A stretch of 64,000 nt of DNA, taken from positions 248,001 through 312,000 of the forward strand of contig NZ_QMEM01000003.1 in NCBI RefSeq assembly GCF_003390915.1, in the 5' to 3' direction. The stretch comes from Lewinella sp. IMCC34183. GTDB taxonomy: Bacteria > Bacteroidota > Bacteroidia > Chitinophagales > Saprospiraceae. Position numbers and translations under genes: made by a program. The notes under the pieces are model-generated. The model made no database searches and was not told the origin of the DNA. It worked only from the letters and a program-made list of their open reading frames with translations. Shown piece after piece: positions 14,196 through 22,495 of this stretch (position 1 is its first letter; each line of letters begins with the position of its first letter).

Positions 14196-15299
14196 TTAAT
14201 AACTGTGCTCGTCCAGCCGCACCTTGCCCCAGAAGGTCTTGTATACGAAGGCCGTGTACCCGATGGCCAGCGGGCCACCGATAGCTACGAAGGTGAGCAT
14301 GATGCCCAGCGACTTGTTGGAGGCCACCCCGTTGTATACCGTGATGTTGTTGCCGGAGCCGCTACTGTCGAGTAGGATGACCGGGTACAGTTCCATCGCC
14401 GCCGTAATGAGCAGCAGGCCCACCGTAAGGGCACTGAAGATGAAGGCCAGCAAGTACCGCTGCTTGCTGACCAGCCGGGGGATATTGGCAATGGAGAGGA
14501 TGGAAAGTACCGGCACGATGAGCAGAAACGGGTTCGCCCTGAGTCCGTCCGACAGGTGCGGGATGTAGAGCAACACGTAACCGGTCAACAGGACGAAAAG
14601 CAACACGAACGCGATGATGGACCGCTGCAGCAGCGTATTGACCCGGGCAAACAGCCGGCCCTCGGTCTTCATCGTCAGGTAAATGGCCCCGTGCATCATG
14701 AACAGCGCCAAGGCCGTGAGCCCCACCAGGATCGCGAAGGGGTTCAGGAAGCTCAGCCAGTTGCCGCTAAACTCCATATTCTCGTTAAGGGGCATACCCA
14801 ACAAGACATTTCCCAGCACGACCCCCAGGGAAAAGGCCAGCAGGGCGCTCGACACGCTGTAGGCCACGTCCCACATGCTCCGCCACCACAGCATCGGCTC
14901 CTTGCTCCGAAACTCGATACTGAGGGCCCGGAAGATTAACGCGAAGAGGAACAGCATAAGCGGTATGTACATGGCCGAAAAGAGCGTGGCGTACACCACC
15001 GGGAAGCCCGCGAAGAGGGTGCCGCCGCCAATTACGAGCCAGACCTCGTTGCCGTCCCACACCGGACCGACCGCGTTCAGCGCGATCCGGCGGCTCTCCT
15101 CCTTGCGGAAGAATAAGTGCCACGCCCCCGCCCCCAAGTCGAAGCCGTCCAGGATACCGTAACCCGTAAACACGGCTCCCACCACCAGGAACCAGAGCGT
15201 CGGATAGTCGATACCGGCAATGGTGGAATAGCCGGACCCGGGGTCATTACCGCAGGCGGTAAGGAATAGGAAAGGGACTAGGGCGAAAAGAATTTTCAT
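14196..15299 (-). CDS. cydB: Cytochrome bd ubiquinol oxidase subunit II, with lipoprotein-like N-terminus
   Basis: This is CydB: IDYPTLWFLVVGAVFTGYGILDGFDLGAGAWHL, NAVGPVWDGNEVWLVIGGG and many membrane helices, 367 residues in all. With CydA it forms the high-affinity bd oxidase that reduces oxygen to water in the inner membrane. The protein does not begin at IDYPT as usual but about 28 residues earlier, with MKILFALVPFLFLTACGND, which looks like a lipoprotein signal with lipobox Cys at residue 16. No Met, GTG or TTG start lies between that signal and IDYPT, so the extension seems real. It is the second gene of a cydAB operon, 34 bases after cydA. Confidence 0.93.
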   Translation of the reverse strand: MKILFALVPFLFLTACGNDPGSGYSTIAGIDYPTLWFLVVGAVFTGYGILDGFDLGAGAWHLFFRKEESRRIALNAVGPVWDGNEVWLVIGGGTLFAGFPVVYATLFSAMYIPLMLFLFALIFRALSIEFRSKEPMLWWRSMWDVAYSVSSALLAFSLGVVLGNVLLGMPLNENMEFSGNWLSFLNPFAILVGLTALALFMMHGAIYLTMKTEGRLFARVNTLLQRSIIAFVLLFVLLTGYVLLYIPHLSDGLRANPFLLIVPVLSILSIANIPRLVSKQRYLLAFIFSALTVGLLLITAAMELYPVILLDSSGSGNNITVYNGVASNKSLGIMLTFVAIGGPLAIGYTAFVYKTFWGKVRLDEHSY

Positions 15300-15333
15300 G
15301 CTATTCAGTTACTAATTACAAAAGCGGAGGTCA

Positions 15334-16716
15334 TCAAATCTCCCCCCCGGCCACCCGGGCCATCTCCTCCTGCAGCGGCCGGTCGTCGATCTCGCTTTCG
15401 TCGTAGGGGCCCTTCTTGATCTTTTTGTTGAGCAGGTAGATAAAGAGGGTCAGCAGCAGAATATAGATCAGCGTGAATCCGATGAGGGAGAACAGCACCT
15501 GGTTGGCCGTCACGGTATTGGACAGCGCGTCGGAGGTGCGCAGCAGGCCGTAAACCACCCACGGTTGCCGCCCCATTTCGGCGGTGTACCAGCCAAACTG
15601 ATTGGCGAGCTGCGGCAGCACGACCGCCAAGACGAATACCCACAGCAGCCAGCGCTGCTTGAAGAGCGTGCCTCGCCACCAGAAGTAGCAGGCCGCCAGC
15701 GTCAGCCCGATCAGCGCCATACCGATGGCGACCATGATGTGATAAAACTGAAAGATGGCGTTGATGCGCTCCGGCCGGTCCGCCTCCGGAAAGGCCTGTA
15801 GCCCCGTGACGGGTGCATCGAAGTCCTGCTCGAGCATGAACCCTAGCCCGCCGGGTACCCCGAGCCCCGCGGTGGTTTCCGTTTCCTCGTCCACCCAACC
15901 CAGTACGTAGAGGTCGGCGGGGGCCGAAGCCTCCCAGTGGCCCTCCATGGCCGCCAGCTTCGCGGGCTGGTGCTCGCCCACCATGTCGGCATTCCGGTGC
16001 CCGGTGAAGAGCTGGCTTAGGCTGAAGACGGTCGCGACCACGAGCGCGATCTTGAAGGCCTTGCGCGACAGGTCGACGTACCGTCCCCGGATCAGGTAGT
16101 ACGCATGGACGCTCAGCACCAGGAAAGTCCCGGCCAGGAAGGCGCCGATCCAGACGTGGCTCAGCCGGTCCATGCTGCTCGGATTAAATACCATGGCCCA
16201 GAAGTCGACGATCTCGGCCCGGGCCTCCATCCCCTCCCCCACGATGTGGTAACCCGCCGGGGTCTGCATCCAGCTATTGGCCACCGTGATCCAGATGGCC
16301 GAGAACATGGACCCCAAGAATACACCTACCGTAGCGATGAAGTGTACCCGCGAACTTACCCGGTTCCAACCAAAGAGTAGCACGCCCAGAAAACCGGATT
16401 CGAGGGCGAAGGCGAAGATGCCCTCCGCGGCCAGGGCACTGCCGAAGATGTCGCCCACGTAGCGGGAGTAGGTCGCCCAGTTCGTCCCGAATTCAAATTC
16501 CATCACGATGCCCGTCGCCACGCCGATGCCGAAGGTCAGGGCGAAGATCCGGGTCCAGAAGCGGCACATCGTCTCGTAGACCTTCTTCCCGGTGCGCAGG
16601 TACAGCCCCTCCATTATCACCATCAGTAATCCCAGCCCGATACTCAGCGGCGGATAGATATAGTGAAAAGCAATTGTGAAGGCAAACTGGAGGCGGGCGA
16701 GTACTTCGACATCCAT
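15334..16716 (-). CDS. cydA: Cytochrome bd ubiquinol oxidase subunit I
   Basis: The 460-residue membrane protein has the CydA haem ligands: His18 in [13 protein letters not shown] (haem b595 side) and His187 in [12 protein letters not shown] (b558). [14 protein letters not shown] and [13 protein letters not shown] are further family motifs. The Q-loop keeps the lysine/glutamate region ([16 protein letters not shown]) and is of the short type. It oxidises quinol and, with CydB, reduces oxygen at low tension. cydB follows in the same operon. The upstream region has only a weak -7-like element (TAAATTCG near 16737) and no good copy of the Crp/Fnr palindrome. No cydX-like small gene was seen. Confidence 0.96.
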   Translation of the reverse strand: MDVEVLARLQFAFTIAFHYIYPPLSIGLGLLMVIMEGLYLRTGKKVYETMCRFWTRIFALTFGIGVATGIVMEFEFGTNWATYSRYVGDIFGSALAAEGIFAFALESGFLGVLLFGWNRVSSRVHFIATVGVFLGSMFSAIWITVANSWMQTPAGYHIVGEGMEARAEIVDFWAMVFNPSSMDRLSHVWIGAFLAGTFLVLSVHAYYLIRGRYVDLSRKAFKIALVVATVFSLSQLFTGHRNADMVGEHQPAKLAAMEGHWEASAPADLYVLGWVDEETETTAGLGVPGGLGFMLEQDFDAPVTGLQAFPEADRPERINAIFQFYHIMVAIGMALIGLTLAACYFWWRGTLFKQRWLLWVFVLAVVLPQLANQFGWYTAEMGRQPWVVYGLLRTSDALSNTVTANQVLFSLIGFTLIYILLLTLFIYLLNKKIKKGPYDESEIDDRPLQEEMARVAGGEI

Positions 16717-16926
16717 GATCTAGAGGTTTAGGACGAATTTAGGGCGTACCGAAAGCCGAAATGAGGTGAGCCAGCTACTTTATACCGCGTATAGATTTGG
16801 GCCTTTCGGCAACTTTTAGAGGCGTCGAAGCGCGGGTGCAATGGATAGTTTGTATCCCCCTCAATCCGGGTTTATCGCCCGCAAAACCGGCCGCTACGAC
16901 AAGGATTCCCACCCCGATTCGCGATC

Positions 16927-17541
16927 CTATTCCGCCTCCCGCGGTAGTGAACGCAATCCGTTCAGCAGTGCCCGGAACTTCCGGGTATCGTAGCGGGCCA
17001 TCCCCTCATGGGCCACCACCACCTCCCCGTCGGGCGAGATCACGTAGGTCGTAGGGAGGGTCCCGGATCGGAGTTCCTCCGGCAGATTACCCCGCAAATG
17101 ATAAACGGGGAAGTCGTAACCGTGCCGGCGTACATAGTCTACTCCCTTGGTAAAATCGGCCTCCACGTTCAGAAGCACGAAAGCAACCCGTTCGTCTCCC
17201 GCGTAATCCGCGTAGAGCGCATTGATGTTGGGCATTTCCGCTAGGCAGGGCGGGCACCAGCTGGCCCAGAGGTTGAGGAAAACTACCTTACCCGTCAGGT
17301 CACCTGCGTCCACACTGCGCCCGTCAGCATCGACCATGTGGAAATCCAGTTTTACAGTAGGCACACGCTCCTCCGCACCTGGGTCGGGCCCGTCCGTATC
17401 CGGCTGGAAAAGACCGGTAGCCAATATCCCCCGCTGCAGGAAAGCCATCACCGGCGTATGCAGCCCCGTCAGGTATAGTCCTCCAACGAGTACGATGGGA
17501 AACCACCAGGAGTCCAGCACCCACCTCAGTTTTGCAAGCAT
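16927..17541 (-). CDS. TlpA-like membrane-anchored thioredoxin
   Basis: An N-terminal membrane anchor (about 11-27) is followed by an extracytoplasmic thioredoxin-fold domain. The active site is WCPPC with Cys96 and Cys99 (LWASWCPPCLAEMPNI). The cis-Pro region is TLPTTYVISPDG. The family reduces disulfides in the periplasm, often for cytochrome or copper-site assembly or oxidative stress. Its position beside cydAB suggests a link to respiratory complex maturation, but that is inference. The ATG lies only 4 bases beyond a TAACTTTG box (17546-17553), so the mRNA is predicted to be leaderless. It is divided from cydA by about 210 bases and is probably a separate unit. Confidence 0.9.
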   Translation of the reverse strand: MLAKLRWVLDSWWFPIVLVGGLYLTGLHTPVMAFLQRGILATGLFQPDTDGPDPGAEERVPTVKLDFHMVDADGRSVDAGDLTGKVVFLNLWASWCPPCLAEMPNINALYADYAGDERVAFVLLNVEADFTKGVDYVRRHGYDFPVYHLRGNLPEELRSGTLPTTYVISPDGEVVVAHEGMARYDTRKFRALLNGLRSLPREAE

Positions 17542-17545
17542 CGCT

Positions 17546-17553
17546 CAAAGTTA
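17546..17553 (-). promoter_or_regulatory. -7 box (TAACTTTG) 4 bases before the TlpA-like start codon
   Basis: TAACTTTG-AGCG-ATG on the minus strand has the same spacing as four other start codons in this window. Confidence 0.6.
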
Positions 17554-17597
17554 GGAACTGCGCGCTGCAGTACGATGGTGCCTCTGGCAGAGTAGCT

Positions 17598-18893
17598 TAC
17601 TACCGCGGGCGGACCGCAGGTCGGGCCCTATCCGCGTAATCCATTTTCAGTACTGCGGGCTACTGCTTCAGTTATGCGGGAATCTGCGAAAATCTGTGCC
17701 GAAGCGCAGCGCCTCTGTGACGCCGCAGGCGATCTGCGTGAAACCCTATCCCACCGGCTGCCCTTCGTTCTTTTCTCTTGATAGAAAAGAACCAAAAGAT
17801 CAAGCCTGTGCGCCCGCCTCTTGGGGGTCCGGCCCCCGGGCGTTCGCAAGGGCGGGTGGTACAAACCACGTGTGGCTTTAGTAAGTTTTGTGCCAATTGG
17901 TCATGTAGAGGATGCCGTTCGCTTATGGCAATGTGCGTCAGTACCGCGGGCGAACCTCAGGTCCGGCCCAATCTGTGTAATCACGCATCAGCATTGCGCG
18001 CCTCGCATCAGCCCTGCGGGAATCTGTGGCTATCTGTGCCCGAGCGAAGCGAATCTGTGATTAGCCGCAGGCGATCTGTGGTAAACCTTTTGTTGCGGTA
18101 ACCCACCAAGACTTGTACAGACCTATGCCTTGTAAGTGTAAGCCAATATCAGCCCGGCGAAAATCTGTGTGTAAGCGTAGCGCCTCCGTGACGCCGCAGG
18201 CGATCTGCGTGAAACCCTATCCCACCGGCTGCCCTTCGTTCTTTTCTCTTGATAGAAAAGAACCAAAAGATCAAGCCTGTGCGCCCGCCTCTTCGGGATC
18301 CAAACCCCAAACCGGCTAAAACCTGCAAACTCGCGTGGGCGCTACCGGCTTCGATCAGATACGCTCCCCGTTGCTGCTGACCAGGCACCTTGGTGCCCGT
18401 ACCGGCTCAAACAGTGCAGGTTTTTTCACGCCGGTTCGGGGCCCGGCCCCCGGGCGTTCGCAAGGGCGGGTGGTACAAACCACGTGTGGCTTTAGTAAGT
18501 TTTGTGCCAATTGGTCATGCAGAGGATGCCGTTCGCTTATGGCAATGTGCGTCAGTACCGCGGGCGAACCGCAGGTCCGGCCCAATCTGTGTAATCACGC
18601 ATCAGCATTGCGCGCCTCGCATCAGCCCTGCGGGAATCTGTGGCTATCTGTGCCCGAGCGAAGCGAATCTGTGATTAGCCGCAGGCGATCTGTGGTAAAC
18701 CTTTTGTTGCGGTAACCCACCAAGACTTGTACAGACCTATGCCTTGTAAGTGTAAGCCAATATCAGCCCGGCGAAAATCTGTGTGTAAGCGTAGCGCCTC
18801 CGTGACGCCGCAGGCGATCTGCGTGAAACCCTGTCCCGCTGTTCAAGCTCCGTTCTAATCTCGTAAAAGAAAAGAACCAAAAGATCAAGCCTA
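17598..18893. repeat. Large non-coding repeat array with a 614-base duplication
   Basis: There are no genes here. A core unit of about 150 bases (TACCGCGGGCG... to GCCGCAGGCGATCTG...) occurs three times, near 17598, 17938 and 18552. A 388-base block (17831-18218) recurs nearly unchanged at 18445-18832, offset 614 bases. A second unit with TTCTTTTCTCTTGATAGAAAAGAA (9-bp stem, CTTGAT loop) occurs at about 17700-17815 and 18170-18290, and in decayed form at 18774-18893. The units are linked end to end, alternating between the two kinds. Open frames inside (for example 17778-18101 and 18335-18715) are copies of each other made by the duplication and do not look like genes. The array separates the TlpA-like gene from the sulfur operon. 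Confidence 0.85.
18305..18441. repeat. 137-base long imperfect palindrome inserted in one repeat copy
   Basis: The ends pair: CCCC with GGGG, CCGGC with GCCGG, and AAACCTGCA (18319-18327) with TGCAGGTTT (18415-18423). An inner GGCACC/GGTGCC pair lies near the centre. The neighbouring repeat copy near 17820 lacks this segment, so it looks like an insertion, in the manner of a MITE-like element. Confidence 0.55.
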
Positions 18894-19017
18894 ATGCCCG
18901 TAGATTCCGTGCACGCATCCTAAACTGACCCTCCGAAAAGCATCATCAACCGGATGGACCAAACCATTCCGCTGCCACCACCAGCAACCGACGCTCCTGC
19001 TCCGTACCCCGTCTCCC

Positions 19018-20355
19018 TTATTGAAACTCCTTGACCGCCTCACTAAGGTCATACACTTCCACGTCACCCGTCTTAGCCGCCACAATACTAGCCGCGATAG
19101 CCGAACGGTACCCCCCCGCACAGTGCACCACCACCGGCTTATCTGAAGGGATCTCCTCCACCCGGTCTAGCAATTCGGGCAGCGGAATGGCAATCGCCCA
19201 GGAAAAGAACTTACCCTTCTCCACCTCACTCGCATTGCGGACGTCGACAATGGTGTAGCTAGCGGGATGCTCCCGGAAATCGGCCAGGTCGATGGGCGAC
19301 AGGGCGGCATCCAGCGCGGCTTCCCGCTGGGGGAAGGCGGCCTTGATGAAGGGCTCATAGCCGATCTTGGCGGCCTTGGCAATGACGGTATCGAGGGCGT
19401 TGCTGTCCTTGGCCACCAGGTAGAAGGGGGTGCGCGGCGCCACCAGGGCACCGAGCCAGGTTTCGAACTTGCCACCGTCCTGGATATTGAGGGCGCCCGC
19501 TAGGTGATCGAGCTTGAAGGTGGCCTCGTCGCGGGTATCGATGACCACGGTTCCCTTCTCCGGGGAAAAGCCGTAATCCTTCCGGACGACCCCGTCCAGC
19601 GCCTTCGTAAGGTTGGGGGCGCCCCGCTTGTTGACCTCCACGTCGTAGGGGAAGTACTTCGGCACGAACGGCTGGTCGGCGAGGAGCCAGTCGACGAAGT
19701 CGTCTTCCGACATCTCCTGCAGGGCGGGGTTCGTCCGTAATTCCTTCCCGATGGTGCTGCTACGCTCGTCACTCATGCCCTTGCCGCAGAGACTGCCGGC
19801 ACCGTGGGCGGGGTACACTTCCGTATCCGGGTCCAGGGGCATCAGTTTTTCGCGCAGGCTGTGGTACATATCCCGGGCCAGCCGCTCCTTCTTGCTGTCG
19901 GCCTCCCCGCCGGATTCCCGGAGGTCGGGGCGGCCGACGTCACCGACAAATAGGGTGTCCCCGGTGAAGACCGCGCGCTGTTTCCCTTCCGCGTCCGTCA
20001 GCAGGATGCTGATGCCGTCCGGAGAGTGGCCCGGCGTATCGAGGGCCGTCAGGGTGCATTCGCCCAGATCGAAGGTGGCACCTCCGTCAAAGGCCCGGTG
20101 GGGGTAGCCTGCCTTCACCCTTTGGCTGACCAGGATGGGCGCCTGCGTGGTCTCGTGCATTTCCAGATGGGCGGACACGAAGTCCGCGTGCGGGTGGGTC
20201 TCGATGATGGCGGTCAGCTCCGCTCCCTGCTCCTTGAGGTAGTCGTAGTAGGGTTGCGGGTCGCGGGCCGGATCGATCACCACGGCCTGCTTGCTATCAG
20301 TAACTATATAGGAGGCATGGGCCAGTCCGTCGTCGAAGAATTGCTTGATATTCAT
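19018..20355 (-). CDS. MBL-fold hydrolase fused to rhodanese domains (persulfide dioxygenase-like)
   Basis: The N-terminal metallo-beta-lactamase domain (1-230) has THPHADFVSAH, LDTPGHSPDG, FTGDTLFVGDVGRPDL and YPAHGAGSLCG, the pattern of ETHE1/BlhA-type persulfide dioxygenases. Two rhodanese modules follow: one near 260-340 without an active Cys, and one near 355-445 with the active-site loop HCAGGYRS (Cys412). Fusions of this kind oxidise glutathione or protein persulfide and move sulfane sulfur. It is the last gene of a three-gene operon with two YeeE/YedE-type transporters, so the operon probably handles sulfide or thiosulfate. The operon is likely driven from the divergent region at 21.45-21.52 kb. 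Confidence 0.92.
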   Translation of the reverse strand: MNIKQFFDDGLAHASYIVTDSKQAVVIDPARDPQPYYDYLKEQGAELTAIIETHPHADFVSAHLEMHETTQAPILVSQRVKAGYPHRAFDGGATFDLGECTLTALDTPGHSPDGISILLTDAEGKQRAVFTGDTLFVGDVGRPDLRESGGEADSKKERLARDMYHSLREKLMPLDPDTEVYPAHGAGSLCGKGMSDERSSTIGKELRTNPALQEMSEDDFVDWLLADQPFVPKYFPYDVEVNKRGAPNLTKALDGVVRKDYGFSPEKGTVVIDTRDEATFKLDHLAGALNIQDGGKFETWLGALVAPRTPFYLVAKDSNALDTVIAKAAKIGYEPFIKAAFPQREAALDAALSPIDLADFREHPASYTIVDVRNASEVEKGKFFSWAIAIPLPELLDRVEEIPSDKPVVVHCAGGYRSAIAASIVAAKTGDVEVYDLSEAVKEFQ

Positions 20356-20403
20356 GTTGATAGGGTAGATTGGTAAGATAAGGTTAGCGGGCGAGCGGGC
20401 GAA

Positions 20404-20817
20404 TTAGTGGGGAAGCCGCTCCCGGACCACCCCGTAGGTAAAGGTGCCCAGGGTAGCGCTAAGCAGCACCAGGCCGATGAGCCAGATGCCCTGTCCCAGC
20501 AGGGTGAACATCGGCCCGGGGCAGGCACCCGTGAGGGCCCAGCCGAGTCCGAAGAGGATGCCCCCGAAGAGGTAGCGGGGTACGCTCAGGTTTTTAGGGT
20601 TAAGGCGGAGCTCCCGTCCGTGAATGGCGGTCCAGCCGAAGCGCTTGGCCAGGGCTACGCCGAGGATGCCCAGCACCACGGCCGTGCCGATGATGCCGTA
20701 CATGTGGAAGCTTTCGAAGCGGAACATCTCCTGGATGCGGTACCAGGAAATGGCCTCGGACTTCGTCATTACGAACCCGAAGAGAGTGCCGATGAGGATA
20801 TAAGAGAGGTAGCGCAT
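20404..20817 (-). CDS. YeeE/YedE-family (DUF6691-like) membrane protein, second half
   Basis: The 137-residue protein has four hydrophobic segments and the conserved Cys motif LTGACPGP (about 96-103) of the YeeE/YedE thiosulfate-transporter superfamily. In this group the transporter is often split into two half-size proteins, and the gene directly upstream (5 bases away) encodes the other half with GGCTSGH. The cysteines are thought to relay sulfur species through the membrane. It is the middle gene of the operon with the MBL-rhodanese protein. Assignment to transport of thiosulfate or a related sulfur anion follows from family knowledge. Confidence 0.88.
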   Translation of the reverse strand: MRYLSYILIGTLFGFVMTKSEAISWYRIQEMFRFESFHMYGIIGTAVVLGILGVALAKRFGWTAIHGRELRLNPKNLSVPRYLFGGILFGLGWALTGACPGPMFTLLGQGIWLIGLVLLSATLGTFTYGVVRERLPH

Positions 20818-20822
20818 GGGGA

Positions 20823-21425
20823 TCAGAGTTGAAGAATTAGGGGAAGGAAGAACCAGCTCATGGCTAGCCCGCCGATGAAGAAACCGACGACCGCCAGCAG
20901 CGAGGGCAGCTGCAGGTTGGACAGGCCGCTGATGGCGTGTCCGCTGGTGCAGCCCCCCGCCCAGCGGGCACCGAAGCCGACGAGAAACCCACCCAGGACG
21001 ACGACCACGAGGGTCCGCAGGGTAAACAGGGTGCCGAGGGAAAAGAGCTCGGCCGGCACGAAGGAGGACCCCGCCGTTTCCCCCGGGCCGCTGATACCGA
21101 CCGAATGAAGGTAATCCACCGTCGCGGCGGAGATCTCTACCGGCTCCGGGGAGGGAAAAACGTAGAAGGCCAGAAAGCCGCCCAGTACGGAACCGGCCAC
21201 GAAGAGCAGGTTCCAGCGCTGGGCCCGCCAGTCGATGTCAAAGAAGGCGTACTTCCGCCCCGCCCCCGCGAGGGTACAGGCGGTGCGCAGGTTGGAGGAC
21301 ACGCCGAATTCCTTACCGGCGTAGAGCGGCAGGAACATCACGGCGGCGATCACCGCTCCGCTGACGGACCAGTGCCAGGGCCCGGAAACCAGGGTATAGA
21401 ATGAGGCTAAAAATAAGTGGGGCAT
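20823..21425 (-). CDS. YeeE/YedE-family sulfur transporter, first half
   Basis: The ATG at 21425 (MPHLFLASFYTLVSG) is the likely start; the earlier TTG at 21449 lies inside the promoter box. The 200-residue membrane protein has the conserved Cys motif GARWAGGCTSGHAISG (about 160-175) and several membrane helices. With the next gene it would form a two-part YeeE/YedE transporter for thiosulfate or related sulfur species. It is the first gene of the operon. A GACCTTTG box (21447-21454) lies upstream, and the Crp/Fnr-type palindrome at 21477-21490 is centred 41.5 bases before the inferred transcription start, which suggests activation by one of the two nearby Crp/Fnr proteins. Confidence 0.9.
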   Translation of the reverse strand: MPHLFLASFYTLVSGPWHWSVSGAVIAAVMFLPLYAGKEFGVSSNLRTACTLAGAGRKYAFFDIDWRAQRWNLLFVAGSVLGGFLAFYVFPSPEPVEISAATVDYLHSVGISGPGETAGSSFVPAELFSLGTLFTLRTLVVVVLGGFLVGFGARWAGGCTSGHAISGLSNLQLPSLLAVVGFFIGGLAMSWFFLPLILQL

Positions 21426-21446
21426 AAGTGATTTCGTTCTGTACCG

Positions 21447-21454
21447 CAAAGGTC
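21447..21454 (-). promoter_or_regulatory. -7 box (GACCTTTG) of the sulfur operon
   Basis: GACCTTTG on the minus strand lies 21 bases before the ATG at 21425 and is centred 33 bases from the operator at 21477-21490. Confidence 0.55.
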
Positions 21455-21476
21455 CGGGATGCCATTTTCCCGGTAC

Positions 21477-21490
21477 GTGATCCGCATCAC
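21477..21490. promoter_or_regulatory. Shared divergent Crp/Fnr-type operator, GTGATCCGCATCAC
   Basis: It matches the two perfect sites near 13.1 and 13.35 kb with one broken pair. It lies between the sulfur operon and the DUF202 gene and is at about -41 from the inferred start on each side (-41.5 and -40.5). Confidence 0.7.
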
Positions 21491-21511
21491 ACAGCTGGAT
21501 TTATCCGGCCT

Positions 21512-21519
21512 TAATTTTG
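21512..21519 (+). promoter_or_regulatory. -7 box (TAATTTTG) of the DUF202 gene
   Basis: TAATTTTG fits TAnnTTTG and lies 18 bases before the ATG at 21538. Confidence 0.6.
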
Positions 21520-21537
21520 CAGAACAACCTCTGCCGT

Positions 21538-21795
21538 ATGACCGAACAAGACCTGGGCCTCACCGACCGCCTCGCCCTCGACCGCACCCACCTGGCCAAT
21601 CAGCGGACGCTGCTCGCCTTCACCCGCACCGGCATGTACCTCTGCTTTACCGGCATCGGCATCTTCAACCTGATCAAGAATCCCGACCTCTTCTGGCTCG
21701 GTTGGGTGGCCATCGGTTTCGGTATCGGGGCGGCCGTCATCGGCCTCATCAATTACCTGCGCATGAAGGGCAAAATCACCCGCCTGTACCAGTAG
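21538..21795 (+). CDS. DUF202 (YidH-like) small membrane protein
   Basis: The ATG at 21538 gives 85 residues: MTEQDLGLTDRLALDRTHLANQRTLLAFTRTGMYL. The sequence DRTHLANQRTLLAFTRT is the DUF202 signature, followed by two membrane helices (about 32-48 and 53-74) and a short basic tail. The biochemical role of DUF202 is unknown. It is transcribed divergently from the sulfur operon and shares its Crp/Fnr-type operator, so it is probably co-expressed under the same signal. Its 3' end overlaps the convergent regulator gene by 20 bases, which could allow antisense interference. Confidence 0.88.
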   Translation: MTEQDLGLTDRLALDRTHLANQRTLLAFTRTGMYLCFTGIGIFNLIKNPDLFWLGWVAIGFGIGAAVIGLINYLRMKGKITRLYQ

Positions 21796-22435
21796 CCAGC
21801 AGCCGGATCTGGTTACGGCTTAGCTCGATCTCCCCTCGGTGCTCGAGGGCCTTGAGAAGACGGGAAACCGCCTCACGGCTGACGTGCAGGTCGTCCGCGA
21901 TCTCTTGGTGGGTGGTCTGGATGGTGCGGTCGCCCCGGACCTTGGCCCGTCGGCGCACGTAGTCGCCGAGCCGCACGTCGAGCTGATTGAACGTGACCTG
22001 GTCGATGGTCCGGATCAGTTCCCGCATTCGCTGGTCGTAGGCCTGCATGACGAAGTTCTTCCAGCTCTTGTACCGCATCATCCACTCGTCAAGCCGCTGC
22101 TGGGGCAGGGCCAGCAGGGTGGTGTTTTCCTCGGCTACGGCGCGGATCTGGCTCCGCTTGTCGGAAATACAACACGAAAAAGTCATCGTGCAACTTTCGC
22201 CCCGCGTCAGGTAGTAGAGGAAGAGCTCGGCCCCGTCCTCGCCCAGGCGGCTCACCTTGATGGTGCCCGTGAGGATAAGCGGCAGCATACGGACGTAACT
22301 GCCGTAATCCAGGATCACCTCCCCCTCCCGGAAGTAGCGGACCCGGCCCTGGTCGGCAATGACCTGCAACAGGCCGGGTTCGGTAAAGTCGGGGAAGTAC
22401 TGCTGTACCTCTTCGGTGGTGAGTTTATCTTCCAT
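21776..22435 (-). CDS. Crp/Fnr family transcriptional regulator (paralogue 2)
   Basis: The ATG at 22435 (MEDKLTTEEVQQYFPDF) is chosen over the longer frame. The effector domain carries AELFLYYLTRGESCTMTFSCCISDKRSQIRAVAEE, and the C-terminal winged helix is THQEIADDLHVSREAVSRLLKALEHRG. The recognition helix SREAVSRLLK is the same as in paralogue 1, so both proteins may read the same GTGATCnnGATCAC operator and compete. The overall likeness is about half of residues by eye. It sits beside the sulfur operon that carries such an operator. The signal sensed is unknown; the conserved Cys residues make a redox or sulfur signal plausible. Confidence 0.92.
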   Translation of the reverse strand: MEDKLTTEEVQQYFPDFTEPGLLQVIADQGRVRYFREGEVILDYGSYVRMLPLILTGTIKVSRLGEDGAELFLYYLTRGESCTMTFSCCISDKRSQIRAVAEENTTLLALPQQRLDEWMMRYKSWKNFVMQAYDQRMRELIRTIDQVTFNQLDVRLGDYVRRRAKVRGDRTIQTTHQEIADDLHVSREAVSRLLKALEHRGEIELSRNQIRLLATGTGG

Positions 22436-22495
22436 GGGCGGGGTTGTTGCCGGACAACGCCCCACCGTGGGTACCGGTTTTCCGGCGGCCCCACC

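Noticed and set aside
16766-16779. Crp/Fnr operator upstream of cydA (GTGAGCCAGCTACT)
   Set aside because: The left half resembles the operator, but the right half fails at most positions and the spacing is 35 instead of 33.
17778-18715. Two similar small proteins in the repeat array
   Set aside because: The frames lie wholly inside duplicated non-coding repeats, so their likeness is explained by the DNA duplication, and the composition is not protein-like.
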